Shown in pieces: positions 1 through 8,589 of a stretch of DNA of 64,000 bases (position 1 is the first letter of the stretch; the number at the start of each line of letters is the position of its first letter). The notes below the pieces were generated by a model. It made no database searches. It saw only the letters and a list, made by a program, of their open reading frames with translations, and had not been told where the DNA came from. The translations under genes were made by a program, and so were the position numbers. Source of the stretch: Verrucomicrobiota bacterium (GTDB lineage Bacteria > Verrucomicrobiota > Verrucomicrobiia > Palsa-1439); NCBI GenBank assembly GCA_003152315.1, contig PLZV01000051.1, positions 1 through 64,000 on the forward strand, given 5' to 3'.

Positions 1-246
1 GGCTTCGATATGGAGCATGCCCAAAAAATATTCACGCCCTTCCAGCGTCTGCATAAAGCCAGTGACTTTCAGGGAACCGGCATCGGTCTGGCGACGGTCC
101 AGCGCGTCATCGCGCGGCATGGGGGCAAAATTTGGGCGTCGGCCGCTGTCGATCATGGCGCAACGTTTTGTTTCACACTGGCGGTGGTGAACAAAGTTGG
201 GGCATTGGCCACCGTCTCCGATCTGGCCGCAGGAGAAAATGATTGA
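1..246 (+). CDS. sensor histidine kinase, C-terminal fragment (cut by window start)
   Basis: Only the end of the ATP-binding (HATPase_c) domain lies in the window. The reading frame is open from base 1 and starts at GFDMEHA. The fragment shows the F-box/G2-box pattern of bacteriophytochrome- and PAS-type kinases: FTPFQRLH, then [11 protein letters not shown], then RHGGKIWA. It ends [10 protein letters not shown] followed by a short unconserved tail. The TGA stop directly abuts the ATG of the next gene (TGAATG), so the two are almost certainly co-transcribed and probably act in one phosphorelay. The sensory input domain and the phosphoacceptor histidine are outside the window. Confidence 0.9.
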   Translation, partial: GFDMEHAQKIFTPFQRLHKASDFQGTGIGLATVQRVIARHGGKIWASAAVDHGATFCFTLAVVNKVGALATVSDLAAGEND

Positions 247-1902
247 ATGAGCGAACCCCTGCGAGTTCTATTCGTAGACGATTCGGAGAAAGACGTTTTC
301 CTTCTGTTGCGCCAACTCAGGAAAGGCGGCTTTGAACCACAGCACAAGCGCGTGGAGGACGCCGCCAGCCTGCGAACCATACTTCAGAGCGAGGAATGGC
401 AGATCGTCATCAGCGACTTCCATATGTCGGACTTCGACGGGCTAATGGCGCTACAGGTTTTCAAGGAGGCCGGGCTCGATATTCCCTTTATTTTGGTGTC
501 CGCAGTAGTCGGCGAGGAGACTGCGGTCCTGGCCATGAAACAGGGAGCTCATGATTACGTCATGAAAGGCAACCTGACGCGCCTTGTTCCAGTGGTCCAG
601 CGAGAGTTGCGCGAAGCGGAAATGCGCGCCCAACAACGTCGCACCCAGCTGGCATTACAACAACGGGAGGAACAGCTACGGCAGTCGCAAAAAATGGAAG
701 CGATTGGCCGCCTGGCTGCGGGCGCCGCCCATGATTTCAAAAACGTCCTGACTGTCATCCTTGGTCAATCCCAGTTGCTGATGAGGGAGAAGGACTTGAG
801 TGCGTCGCAACGATCGAAACTCGAACATATTCAAAATGCCACCGACAAGGCGTGTGCTCTCATTGTTCGCCTCCTGGCCTTCAGTCGCAAACAGGAACTG
901 AAACCGGAAGCTCTGAATCTTGGCACCGCAGTCAACGCGATGAAGTCGATGCTGACGCCATTGCTGGGCAATAGTATTCGACTTGTTGTGCTTCCGGAAC
1001 CCAATCTTGGATTGTGTGAGGTAGACGCTAACAGTCTGGAACAGGTCATCATCAACCTTGTTATTAATGCGCGCGATGCCATGCCCAACGGGGGGACCGT
1101 CACTGTCGGCACGGCCAACCTGGCCGTAATCGAAGAAAATGCCATCCACCATGCCGGAGTCCCGCAGGGCGATTACATACTGCTCACGGTCACTGACTCG
1201 GGTACGGGTATGACGGAGGAAACGCGCAAACACCTGTTCGAGCCGTTCTTTACCACAAAAGAATCCGGTAAGGGCACCGGTCTGGGATTATCCACCTGTT
1301 ACGGAACCATCCACCAAAGCGGCGGCCACATCGTAGTTCACAGTGAACTGGGCAAGGGCTCTTCGTTCGGGGTTTACCTACCTCGAATAAAGTCCCATGC
1401 GGTAAATCAATCGACTGACACCGACCCTGCTGTCAGTGGGGAGCGCCAGGAAGAAGCCTCTTTGGAAACTCTGACTCCCGAGTCATCCGATCCTTCTGGG
1501 AGCTCTGGAACAGTGCTCCTGGCGGAAGACGAGCTGGTGATCCGAGAGCTCATGGCTTCGGTACTGCGGGACATGGGCTGCACCGTTCTTGAGGCGGGAA
1601 ACGGTGAGCAAGCTCTTCGCATCTTGGAGAATTCCAATGGGCAAGGAATCGATTTGCTTTTGACCGACATTGTAATGCCAGTGATGGGAGGCAAGGAATT
1701 GGCTTACAAGGTTGGATCGCGCTTCCCCGCGACTAAGATCCTGTTCTGTTCCGCTTACCCTGAGAAGTTGGGGATTCGCAATGGGATGTTCGACAAGCAG
1801 ATTCCTTTTCTCCAAAAGCCGGTGACTGCTGACGCGCTAAAATTTAAGGTGCGAGAAGTTCTGGGCGATGCACAGGCCGCAGCAGTGACAGGACAGAACT
1901 AG
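247..1902 (+). CDS. hybrid histidine kinase with N- and C-terminal receiver domains
   Basis: This is a 551-residue cytoplasmic protein with the order REC - HisKA - HATPase_c - REC. The first receiver (about 5-122) has the acidic pair D11/D12, phosphoacceptor D57 in ISDFHM, and K107. A short coiled linker leads to the dimerisation helix with H162 in AAHDFKN. The ATP-binding domain has NLVINARDAM (N box), DSGTGM (G1), FEPFFTTK (F) and GTGLGLSTCYG (G2). The second receiver begins GTVLLAEDE and has LLTDIVMP and FLQKP. No PAS or membrane segment is present, so phosphate probably arrives at D57 from the kinase encoded just upstream. This is an internal kinase in a multistep relay. The output is not encoded nearby. 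Confidence 0.93.
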   Translation: MSEPLRVLFVDDSEKDVFLLLRQLRKGGFEPQHKRVEDAASLRTILQSEEWQIVISDFHMSDFDGLMALQVFKEAGLDIPFILVSAVVGEETAVLAMKQGAHDYVMKGNLTRLVPVVQRELREAEMRAQQRRTQLALQQREEQLRQSQKMEAIGRLAAGAAHDFKNVLTVILGQSQLLMREKDLSASQRSKLEHIQNATDKACALIVRLLAFSRKQELKPEALNLGTAVNAMKSMLTPLLGNSIRLVVLPEPNLGLCEVDANSLEQVIINLVINARDAMPNGGTVTVGTANLAVIEENAIHHAGVPQGDYILLTVTDSGTGMTEETRKHLFEPFFTTKESGKGTGLGLSTCYGTIHQSGGHIVVHSELGKGSSFGVYLPRIKSHAVNQSTDTDPAVSGERQEEASLETLTPESSDPSGSSGTVLLAEDELVIRELMASVLRDMGCTVLEAGNGEQALRILENSNGQGIDLLLTDIVMPVMGGKELAYKVGSRFPATKILFCSAYPEKLGIRNGMFDKQIPFLQKPVTADALKFKVREVLGDAQAAAVTGQN

Positions 1903-1984
1903 CACTGTCAGACCTGATCGCGATCCCTGCCCGATTCTCCCTAACGGCTCACCATTGACACTGCCTGTAAGCGCGAAATAGTGT

Positions 1985-2039
1985 CCGGTAAAGTCCCCGT
2001 TCACTTTCGCATCGTAGGGCGAATACAGGCTCTTCTGCG
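1985..2039. repeat. 55-bp copy of the 3' end of the beta-propeller gene
   Basis: These 55 bases match 4292-4346, inside the 3' end of the propeller gene, at 51 of 55 positions. In the minus-strand frame they encode QKSLYSPYDAKVNGDFTG; the intact gene has QKGLYSPYDAKVNGDFTG. The copy lies in the 259-bp gap between the hybrid kinase and the alpha/beta hydrolase, with no recognisable propeller sequence on either side. It is therefore a gene-end remnant or a mobile C-terminal cassette, not a functional gene. Confidence 0.8.
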
Positions 2040-2161
2040 CCGGAGTTGCCCGCCTCCCTTTTGTTCGATAAAAATAAATTTGCAACCTTCGTGGAGTTGG
2101 GGAATCCTGCTGACTGAGGCGTTGGCAGGAGCGAAAAAGTTTAACTTAAGGAGAACACGTC

Positions 2162-2983
2162 ATGGCTACGATTACCACCAAGGACGGAACGCAGATCTAT
2201 TACAAAGACTGGGGCAACGGACAACCCGTCGTATTCAGCCATGGCTGGCCCCTCAGCTCACTGGACTGGGACGCGCAGATGTTGTTCTTCGGTCAGCATG
2301 GCTATCGAGTCATCGCGCACGACCGGCGCGGGCACGGCCTTTCCACCCAGACCTGGGATGGCAATGACATGGATACCTACGCCGACGACCTCGCGGCACT
2401 CACCGAAGCACTCGACCTGAAAAAAGCCGTCCACGTCGGCCACTCCACCGGCGGCGGCGAAGTCGCCCGCTACATCGGTCGCCATGGCACGAAACGCGTC
2501 GCCAAGGCTGTGCTCATCAGCGCGGTGCCACCGTTGATGCTGAAGACGGACACGAATCCCGGCGGCCTCCCCCTCTCGGTCTTCGACGGCCTCCGAGCCG
2601 CACTTACGCAAGATCGGGCGCAGTTTTACAAGGACATTACGCTCCCGTTCTACGGCTACAACCGGCCCGACGCCAAAATTTCAGAAGGCATCCGCGAACG
2701 TTGGTGGTTGCAAGGAATGTTGGGCGGTGTAAAGCCCCACTACGACTGCATCAAGGCTTTCTCGGAGACGGATTTTACGGAGGACCTCAAGAAGTTCGAC
2801 GTGCCAACCCTCATCCTGCATGGCGACGATGACCAAATCGTCCCGATCGGCGCGGCAGGTCTGAAGTCCGCGAAGATCGTCAAGAATGCCAAGCTGAAGG
2901 TCTATCCAGATTTCCCGCACGGCATGTGCACCACCAAGGCGGACCAAATCAACACCGACCTGCTCGCGTTCCTCAAGACGTAG
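2162..2983 (+). CDS. alpha/beta hydrolase of the cofactor-free haloperoxidase/esterase type
   Basis: At 273 residues this is the usual length for non-heme chloroperoxidase-like hydrolases. The catalytic triad is visible: nucleophile S95 in GHSTGG, acid D224 in HGDDDQIVP, and H253 in FPHGM. The oxyanion-hole motif SHGWPLSS lies near residue 26, and HDRRGHGLS is typical of the family. There is no signal peptide, so the protein is cytoplasmic. AAGGAG sits about 9 bases before the ATG and supports this start. Relatives can halogenate through a peracid in vitro, but physiologically they are usually esterases or perhydrolases. The substrate is not predictable from the neighbours. Confidence 0.92.
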   Translation: MATITTKDGTQIYYKDWGNGQPVVFSHGWPLSSLDWDAQMLFFGQHGYRVIAHDRRGHGLSTQTWDGNDMDTYADDLAALTEALDLKKAVHVGHSTGGGEVARYIGRHGTKRVAKAVLISAVPPLMLKTDTNPGGLPLSVFDGLRAALTQDRAQFYKDITLPFYGYNRPDAKISEGIRERWWLQGMLGGVKPHYDCIKAFSETDFTEDLKKFDVPTLILHGDDDQIVPIGAAGLKSAKIVKNAKLKVYPDFPHGMCTTKADQINTDLLAFLKT

Positions 2984-3379
2984 CGAATCCGAGCCACGCC
3001 TCGCCGTATTTCACGCTGCTCCGGGAACCGGCACCCGGTCAATCGCATTTCCGGGCGAACGTCTACCGACAGAGGACGGTCTCCTTTTATCTTGACCCCG
3101 GAATGCGCTAGTGATTATTTTCACAAGCGCTGATGGAGAGGTAGGCACATCGTCCGCGCCTCTTTAAGTCTTGGGTCCGGGTGAAGGAGAGACACTGGAC
3201 TTATTCGAACATCGGCCGTACTCGCCGGATTTGGCATCCAATCCCGATGGAAGTCCTGTTGCCGCTCGCTTTTCAGTCCCTCCACGCAGCCGATGGGTAG
3301 TTCCTTCAGTAGTTCCGAGCCAGCCGATTGTGTTGTCGTCCAAATTGGTAGAACAACAATGAAAGAGGAGAGCGTCCGA
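2984..3379. other. 396-bp intergenic stretch, no gene seen
   Basis: It separates the hydrolase from the frameshifted secreted protein. Open frames here are short, carry no recognisable motif and overlap each other on both strands. A TTGACC hexamer at 3092-3097 has no convincing -10 partner. I see no tRNA, riboswitch or strong hairpin. Confidence 0.5.
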
Positions 3380-4131
3380 ATGAAAAATATGAAACGTCTA
3401 CTTGTATTCCTGATCGCACTCGGTTCGATTTCAGCCAACGCCCAGGTGCCCACCGGCACGTTTACCTACGTGTTCACGAACGAACCTCTCTGGGATGTGA
3501 CCGGCAGCTACACCCTCACGGCTCCAGCAACGGCGTCACCGATAACGCCACTTTCGTGATCACCAACGCCGCCAGCGGTAAAATCACTGGCACCCAAACG
3601 GAAATCATTAACGATGGCAGCCTTGTCGCCAATGTCCATAGCATTGTCACCGGAAAAATCTCCGTCAGGGCCGGGGAAACTGTCGCCAGCCTCAAGTCGT
3701 CCGGCACCTTCAGCGGTTCCTTCACCGGAACTGCCAGGGGCAAAAGCACGGAGACAGTCGTTTCGTCCAATCTAACCATCGTCGCCAACGTCTCGGAATC
3801 GCTGAGCGCTCGTGGCCATAACAAGAAGTTTTCCGCAACCACCTCAGCCCCCTTGCCGGCCGGGATGGACGGAGATTGGCAGTTGGACACTGACATTACC
3901 AATGCCGTCAACAAGCTGTCAGGTACCGGCACATTGACTCTGTCCAACGGTCGCGACTTCACCTACCAGATCACCGGCAACTACAGCACCAGGACCGAAG
4001 ATGCCAAGCTGAGACTGAAGGGTGAAGGTGCTGCCCTCGGAACGGGTTTTTCACTGACCACCCAAGACACGAACATGGATTTGACCGTGCTAAAGGGCAA
4101 AGTCCTGGGTCAGAAGCCGACGGTTCCGTAA
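3380..4131 (+). pseudogene. secreted protein of unknown function, interrupted by a 1-base frameshift
   Basis: The start at 3380 (MKNMKRLLVFLIALG) follows GAGGAG at 3365-3370 with good spacing. It begins a clear Sec signal peptide with probable cleavage after SANA. The frame runs to WDVTGSYTLT and then ends after an unrelated tail (stop at 3557-3559). The frame one base away continues from GSSNGVTDNATFVITN to the stop at 4131. Adding one G in the ACGGCT at about 3518-3523 joins the two frames as SYTLTGSSNGVTDNATF, giving a single protein of about 250 residues rich in Thr, Ser and Gly with repeated beta-strand-like segments. No domain was recognised. It may be a genuine pseudogene, a phase-variable frame or a sequencing error. 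Confidence 0.7.
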
Positions 4132-4160
4132 TAGATTCGCTCCACGAAATCCGGCCTGCA

Positions 4161-4191
4161 GCAGCGGGCATCCATCAGCGATGCCCGCTGC
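4161..4191. terminator. 11-bp perfect hairpin between convergent genes
   Basis: GCAGCGGGCAT (4161-4171) and ATGCCCGCTGC (4181-4191) are perfectly complementary around a 9-base loop. The hairpin lies between the 3' ends of the frameshifted secreted protein (+) and the propeller gene (-), where a bidirectional terminator is expected. No T-run follows on either strand, so it may act with Rho or as an mRNA 3' stabiliser. Confidence 0.55.
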
Positions 4192-4245
4192 GCTCACCAT
4201 GATTACTTTCCGCTCGCCATGGCTGGTCCGGTTACCGGCGCATGA

Positions 4246-5361
4246 TCAGTCGCCGTCACCGTCATCGTCGATGCCGAACGGCGGAGTCAAACCGGTGAAG
4301 TCCCCGTTCACTTTCGCATCGTACGGCGAATACAGCCCCTTCTGCGTGGTGTGAAGATTGTAGCCGACGTTGTCCCCGATGGCGCCCGACCCGCCCGCGA
4401 GGGGCAGCCCGTAACTGGCGACGATGTGCTTGAAGGGACTGACCCGGATCACGCGATTGTTGAACTGGTCGCTGATCAACGTGTCGCCGCCCCGCAGTCG
4501 CACCGCCCGGGTTGGCAGGGGCGCTGCGATGCTGAGCGAGCCGGTGTTCGTGACGTATTGCCACACCACATGATCGTTGGCATCGACCTCGACAGCGCGG
4601 GAGTTGCCCGCATCGGTCAGGAGCGTGTTCCCATTCTCGAGGCGGCTGGCGAACGCGACCGTATTGGCCGTGCCACCGACAGTGAAAGTCTTGACGATAT
4701 GATCGCCGCGCGTGACCTCAATCGCCCGGTTGTTGCCCTGGTCAGCGATGAGAATATGCCCGTTTTCAAGTAACTCTGCCGAGTTCGGGCCGTTAAGCTG
4801 GTCGTCGGGGTTGTTATTTGAACCGGGATACTGCCAGACGATCTTCTTGTCCAGCGTCACCTCGATGATCCGGTTGTTGGCCTGGTCGGTGATGAGGATG
4901 TGCGCATCCGGAAGCCACGTGCATTGCACCGGCGTATCCAGCCGGTCGGGACCCGTGCCGTTTTGCCCAAACTTGCCGTATTGCCAGACGATCTTGCCGA
5001 ACGGATCCACCAGCAGAACGCGGTTGTCCGCCACGCCGTCAGGGGCCTGCGGAATCACGCCCGCGGGTGTGCCTGTGCCCGCCATCAGGGTAAACGCCCC
5101 AACCCGCTGGGCGTCGTTGACGCCGACGATCCCCTTGGGCGAAAAGTCGGTTGGCCCACGCCCGAACGACCAGAGAATGTTACCGGCCGGGTCAATCTCG
5201 ATCACGCGATTGTTGAACTGATCAGAGATCAGGATGTTGCCCGGACGATTGAATCCGCCGGCCGCCAGCACCGGCAAGGCCCCCAGCAACACCGAAAGTG
5301 AAACCATCAAAGCCGTCCGCAGACCACCCAGAAAACGCCCTAAAGATACTTGCTTCTTCAT
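4246..5361 (-). CDS. secreted NHL/PQQ-like beta-propeller protein with Asp-rich C-terminus
   Basis: The start at 5361 (MKKQVSLGRF) is preceded by GGAAGGAG six bases upstream and gives a signal peptide ending near LPVLA. Of the two earlier in-frame ATGs, one sits directly on that ribosome site. The mature protein is a series of repeats of about 45 residues built on HILI(T/A)DQxNNRxIEV and KIVWQYG, for example ISDQFNNRVIEI, ITDQANNRIIEV and ISDQFNNRVIRV. This is typical of NHL-type propellers. It ends YSPYDAKVNGDFTG..., then FGIDDDGDGD, which could bind calcium. No catalytic residues of aryl-sulfotransferases were recognised. It is probably an extracellular or periplasmic binding protein. Its 3' end is duplicated at 1985-2039. 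Confidence 0.8.
   Translation of the reverse strand: MKKQVSLGRFLGGLRTALMVSLSVLLGALPVLAAGGFNRPGNILISDQFNNRVIEIDPAGNILWSFGRGPTDFSPKGIVGVNDAQRVGAFTLMAGTGTPAGVIPQAPDGVADNRVLLVDPFGKIVWQYGKFGQNGTGPDRLDTPVQCTWLPDAHILITDQANNRIIEVTLDKKIVWQYPGSNNNPDDQLNGPNSAELLENGHILIADQGNNRAIEVTRGDHIVKTFTVGGTANTVAFASRLENGNTLLTDAGNSRAVEVDANDHVVWQYVTNTGSLSIAAPLPTRAVRLRGGDTLISDQFNNRVIRVSPFKHIVASYGLPLAGGSGAIGDNVGYNLHTTQKGLYSPYDAKVNGDFTGLTPPFGIDDDGDGD
4292..4346. repeat. source copy of the 55-bp propeller 3'-end repeat
   Basis: This is the partner of 1985-2039 (51/55 identical). It encodes the C-terminal YSPYDAKVNGDFTG segment of the propeller protein, so this copy is probably ancestral and the other derived. Confidence 0.8.
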
Positions 5362-5483
5362 AGCCATCTCCTTCCCCCGCACACACCCGTTTGCCCGTTG
5401 GGCAAGTTGGTTGTTGGTTAACTCCGGCACGCCCCTCGGAGGCTCGCCGCCTTTTACGAACGCTTCCGCATACCCATACTTCG

Positions 5484-5499
5484 CCTATACCCTTATAGG
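5484..5499. repeat. small inverted repeat upstream of the propeller gene
   Basis: CCTATA and TATAGG flank a CCCT loop about 120 bp upstream of the propeller start. It may be an operator or part of the promoter. The arms are short and nothing else supports a role. Confidence 0.25.
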
Positions 5500-5606
5500 T
5501 GCGACGCACGAACAACGGTTTTGTTCCCGATGAATGGCCGTGGGGGATAACCAGCAGGGGTGGACTAGCCATCGCTCAGAAAACTGGTTCTAAAGCACTA
5601 CAACCG

Positions 5607-6116
5607 TTAGAGATCTGGAGCCGGCGGATGTGCGCGGCAAAGAAATTTCAGGTCTTCAAGATCCCGAGGACGACCCGAGGCTTGCTTGTTCTTGGCCAAA
5701 TCAGCGAGGCCGATCAGGAATACTTCAACATCTTTGTTACCAACGGACATCGTCACGGTGAGCCGGCCGGGCCACGCGTCGGCAAACTTCACGCCGTCGA
5801 TGTCATTAATCAAATCAATGCGATTGGGCGGGACACCGAATTGCAAGATCATGTCCGGTTTGGTAAGTTCCTCCCAGCGATCCAGGTCCGGAATATGGCC
5901 GTCCCAAAACTCGTCAAGCGCGGCAAAACAATGTTGCGCATTCTCATCGCTGGAGTCGTAGAAAAAATCCACGTCACCGGTCGTGCGGATATGACCGTAG
6001 TAAATCACCGCCCGTCCGCCAACCAATAAATAGCGGACACGGTGTTTGTGAAGCAGGACGATGAATTCGCGGGTGTCCGGCGAGAACAATGACGGGTCTA
6101 GCGCTTGGCGTGGCAC
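5607..6116 (-). CDS. nucleotidyltransferase-fold protein (AbiEii/DUF6036-like)
   Basis: The protein is about 169 residues and holds the minimal nucleotidyltransferase core: YLLVGGRAVIYYG, then TTGDVDFFYD (catalytic Asp pair), then PPNRIDLINDI. This layout is shared by antitoxin- and toxin-like nucleotidyltransferases of the AbiEii and MNT groups, which transfer nucleotides to proteins or tRNA. A GTG at 6116 preceded by AAGGA with 9-base spacing is the best start; an upstream TTG at 6158 is possible. The gene overlaps the end of the small upstream gene by 19 bases, so the two form one unit and probably a toxin-antitoxin-like pair. Activity is inferred from family only. Confidence 0.75.
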   Translation of the reverse strand: MPRQALDPSLFSPDTREFIVLLHKHRVRYLLVGGRAVIYYGHIRTTGDVDFFYDSSDENAQHCFAALDEFWDGHIPDLDRWEELTKPDMILQFGVPPNRIDLINDIDGVKFADAWPGRLTVTMSVGNKDVEVFLIGLADLAKNKQASGRPRDLEDLKFLCRAHPPAPDL

Positions 6117-6268
6117 GCTCGGACATCCTTGGCGTTGGCGGGATAGAACCGATCGCAAAGTTCCTTCGCGGCCCGGAGCCGTTGCTCAGGCGTCATGGAA
6201 ACCTGCTGCTCGATGTCCCACTCCTCGGCCTCCTTGAACCCCTTCGCCTTGTGGACCACTCGTTCCAT
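6098..6268 (-). CDS. small partner protein of the nucleotidyltransferase
   Basis: This 56-residue protein contains EEWDIEQQ and MTPEQRLRAAKELCDRFY, a pattern seen in short proteins encoded just upstream of DUF6036/nucleotidyltransferase genes. The open frame could begin at 6427. However, the ATG at 6268 (MERVVHK) has CATAAT ending 7 bases upstream and TTGCTT 17 bases before that, which fits a leaderless start. It overlaps the next gene by 19 bases. It probably acts with that gene, perhaps as its antitoxin or adaptor. No structure-based function can be assigned. Confidence 0.55.
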   Translation of the reverse strand: MERVVHKAKGFKEAEEWDIEQQVSMTPEQRLRAAKELCDRFYPANAKDVRACHAKR

Positions 6269-6417
6269 ACCGCGAATTATGCCTGAAATCTGACCGACAA
6301 GCAAGCCGCGAAGCAATCCCGAATTACTGGTCTTCAAAGCATCTTGCTCCATCGGCACTAAAACCATGGGGCAGTCACGAAATCCGGTAAGGAATATGCT
6401 TCTAAGTTGATTCCAAG

Positions 6418-6654
6418 ATGACGACATATCTGAAGATCTTTCGCCTTGTGTTCCTATTTGTGGGGACTATCACCATAATGAAAGCGCTCGTCACCGGACG
6501 GATTCCCATTAAGGGTGGTAAATGGATCGTCACCAAGAGCATGCCCAACAACCCTATTCTTCGCTTGGAAACCCCACGCGACTATTGGTTCGCGTTTTGT
6601 TTCATCTTATTCGTCTTCGTGGTCCTGAGCTGCGTGTTCTTCACGGTATTCTGA
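6418..6654 (+). CDS. small two-helix membrane protein, unknown function
   Basis: The 78 residues have a hydrophobic N-terminal helix (about 5-24, IFRLVFLFVGTITI) and a C-terminal helix (about 56-78, FAFCFILFVFVVLSCVFF). They are separated by a basic loop holding GKWIVTKSMP. It is divergent from the nucleotidyltransferase pair. No strong ribosome site is visible, and no family was recognised. Confidence 0.45.
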   Translation: MTTYLKIFRLVFLFVGTITIMKALVTGRIPIKGGKWIVTKSMPNNPILRLETPRDYWFAFCFILFVFVVLSCVFFTVF

Positions 6655-6677
6655 AAGCCCCCGCTCCTCGATCCTAA

Positions 6678-6971
6678 TCAAACCACTTCCCCGTACTTCA
6701 CGCTCGTCCGTGGCTCGGCCATCATCGGGGCGACGGTATCACGCCATTTGGCGTAGTGCGCGGTTTCCTTGTGTTTCGCGGGCGCGTCGGCCGTGCGGTA
6801 AACTTCCACCAACACGAAGCGCGTGGGATCGTCGGACTGTTGCACCACGTCGAAACGGGCGATGCCCGGCTCCTTCACGCTCTCACGCGCGTTTTCGACG
6901 CACGCTTGCTTGAAAGCCTCCAGGCTTTCAGGCTTCACATGGACGTGGACGTGGACGTGAACGATTAGCAT
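6678..6971 (-). CDS. antibiotic biosynthesis monooxygenase (ABM) domain protein, YgiN-like
   Basis: The 97-residue protein has a single ABM ferredoxin-like fold. It starts [20 protein letters not shown] and continues [34 protein letters not shown] and TSVKYGEV. The His pair around HKETAHY and the order of strands match putative quinol monooxygenases. The start at 6971 is preferred because it begins the first strand; the longer frame adds seven unconserved residues. It lies 17 bases after the TrpB2 stop on the same strand, so it is probably co-transcribed. The first strand is encoded by tandem hexamers (ACGTGG on the + strand) at about 6941-6961. Confidence 0.85.
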   Translation of the reverse strand: MLIVHVHVHVHVKPESLEAFKQACVENARESVKEPGIARFDVVQQSDDPTRFVLVEVYRTADAPAKHKETAHYAKWRDTVAPMMAEPRTSVKYGEVV

Positions 6972-6988
6972 GACGCTAGCATATTGGG

Positions 6989-8296
6989 TCAACCGTCGTG
7001 CAGTTTGCCGGAGAAGAACGCTTCGTACGACGGCAGGTCGAGTAGCCCGTGGCCGGACAAGTTGAACAGGATCACGCGCTTCTTGCCTTCCTCGCGTGCC
7101 GCAATCGCTTCGTCAATCGCCGCGCGGATGGCGTGCGCCGATTCGGGCGCGGGCACGATCCCTTCGTTTTGGGCAAACAGCACCGCCGCCTCGAACACCT
7201 TCGATTGTTCGTAGGCGACCGCGTCGATCAGGCCGAGTTTGCGCAGGTGGCTGACCGTTGGCGCCATGCCGTGATACCGCAGCCCCCCCGCGTGGATTTG
7301 CGGCGGGATGAAATCGTGGCCGAGCGTGTACATCCACAACAGCGGCGTTGTCATCGCCGTGTCGCCGAAGTCATAGCGGAGTTCACCCTTGGTGAGCGTG
7401 GCGCACACGGACGGTTCCACGGCGACGATGCGGGTCTTCTTTTTCTCCACCAGCTTGCCGCGCACGAAGGGGAACGAGATGCCGGAGAAATTGCTGCCGC
7501 CACCGACGCAACCGATCACCACATCCGGCTCTTCACCGGCGTTCGCCATCTGCTTAATGGCTTCCTGCCCGATAACGGTCTGGTGCATGCACACGTGGTT
7601 GAGCACGCTGCCCAACGAATACTTCGTGCCGGGGTGTTTGACGGTGTCCTCGATCGCCTCGCTGATCGCCATGCCGAGGCTGCCGGGGCATTCGGGGTCT
7701 TCCTTGAGCACTTTCCTGCCGTAGTCGGTGTAGCCGCTCGGGCTGCCGTGAACCGTCGCGCCCCACGTATGCATCAGCAGCCGCCGATACGGCTTCTGAT
7801 GGTAACTGACCTTGACCATGTACACACAGCATTCCAGCCCGAATAACTTGCACGCCATCGACAACGCTGAGCCCCATTGTCCTGCGCCGGTTTCCGTCGC
7901 GATTCGCTTCGTGCCCGCCTCCTTGTTGTAGTACGCCTGCGGCACCGCCGTGTTCGGCTTGTGGCTGCCCGCCGGATTGTCGCCTTCGTACTTGAAATAG
8001 ATATGAGCCGGCGTCTGCAACGCTTTCTCCAATCGCACCGCGCGCAGCAGCGGCGTTGGCCGCCACATCGCGTAAATCTCGCGGACGGGTTCGGGGATTT
8101 CCACCCAGCGCTCGGTGGTCATTTCCTGGGCGACGAGGTTCTCGGGGAAAATCGCCGTCATGTCCTGCAATGTGATCGGTTGTTTCGTGCCCGGATGCAA
8201 CGGCGGCGGCAGCGGCTCGGGAACATCAGACAAAACGTTGTACCAGTGCGTCGGGATGTCGGCTTGCGTCAGTGTAAATCGTGTCGGCGTGCTCAT
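6989..8296 (-). CDS. trpB: tryptophan synthase beta chain-like protein, TrpB2 type
   Basis: The 435 residues belong to the TrpB2 branch of PLP-dependent tryptophan synthase beta subunits, which carry an extended N-terminus. The PLP lysine is K113 in GSHKPNT. The phosphate-binding loop is [11 protein letters not shown], and PESAHAIRA and LSGHGLLD are present. The start at 8296 (MSTPTRF) follows GGAGAG; the open frame extends upstream without conserved sequence. TrpB2 condenses indole with serine, often without an alpha subunit, and may salvage indole or use other nucleophiles. No trpA or other tryptophan genes are nearby. The only neighbour on the strand is the ABM-domain gene. Part of its 5' end is echoed at 11437-11481. 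Confidence 0.93.
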   Translation of the reverse strand: MSTPTRFTLTQADIPTHWYNVLSDVPEPLPPPLHPGTKQPITLQDMTAIFPENLVAQEMTTERWVEIPEPVREIYAMWRPTPLLRAVRLEKALQTPAHIYFKYEGDNPAGSHKPNTAVPQAYYNKEAGTKRIATETGAGQWGSALSMACKLFGLECCVYMVKVSYHQKPYRRLLMHTWGATVHGSPSGYTDYGRKVLKEDPECPGSLGMAISEAIEDTVKHPGTKYSLGSVLNHVCMHQTVIGQEAIKQMANAGEEPDVVIGCVGGGSNFSGISFPFVRGKLVEKKKTRIVAVEPSVCATLTKGELRYDFGDTAMTTPLLWMYTLGHDFIPPQIHAGGLRYHGMAPTVSHLRKLGLIDAVAYEQSKVFEAAVLFAQNEGIVPAPESAHAIRAAIDEAIAAREEGKKRVILFNLSGHGLLDLPSYEAFFSGKLHDG

Positions 8297-8589
8297 GGTC
8301 CTCTCCAGCACAAACGGGACTGCCAGCGTACAATATCGCGGTGCCAAACGTCAAACATCCACCATTCGGGGTAGTGTCCCGATTTGAAGAATGGCTGGGG
8401 GTGTCCGGATGCTGAATGGTGGCGCACGGAACTCTGGATCCTGGCCACCGAACAGAGCGGGGAAGTTAGCCCCAAGCCGCGTTATCGGGCGAGTGCAAGT
8501 TTTTGCGCGGTTCGTGTGTCACTGCCGCAGCGAAGTAATTATCGACAAAGGAAGCGCTTTGGCCGAATGTTGGGTATACTGAAGTGTGT

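Noticed and set aside
676-1233. Minus-strand frame opposite the hybrid kinase
   Set aside because: It is a shadow of the kinase domains, with no family pattern.
2996-3030. Similarity of CCGTATTTCACGCT to the end of the ABM-domain gene near 6691
   Set aside because: The core is only 14 bases with one mismatch, which is expected by chance in a window of this size; flanking matches are weak.
6941-6961. Possible CRISPR-like short repeat
   Set aside because: It is a hexamer microsatellite inside a coding region with no spacers. No CRISPR array is present in the window.
8353-8430. CCACCATTC/GAATGGTGG inverted match upstream of the desaturase
   Set aside because: Nine-base arms about 45 bases apart with no supporting promoter geometry; it could be chance.
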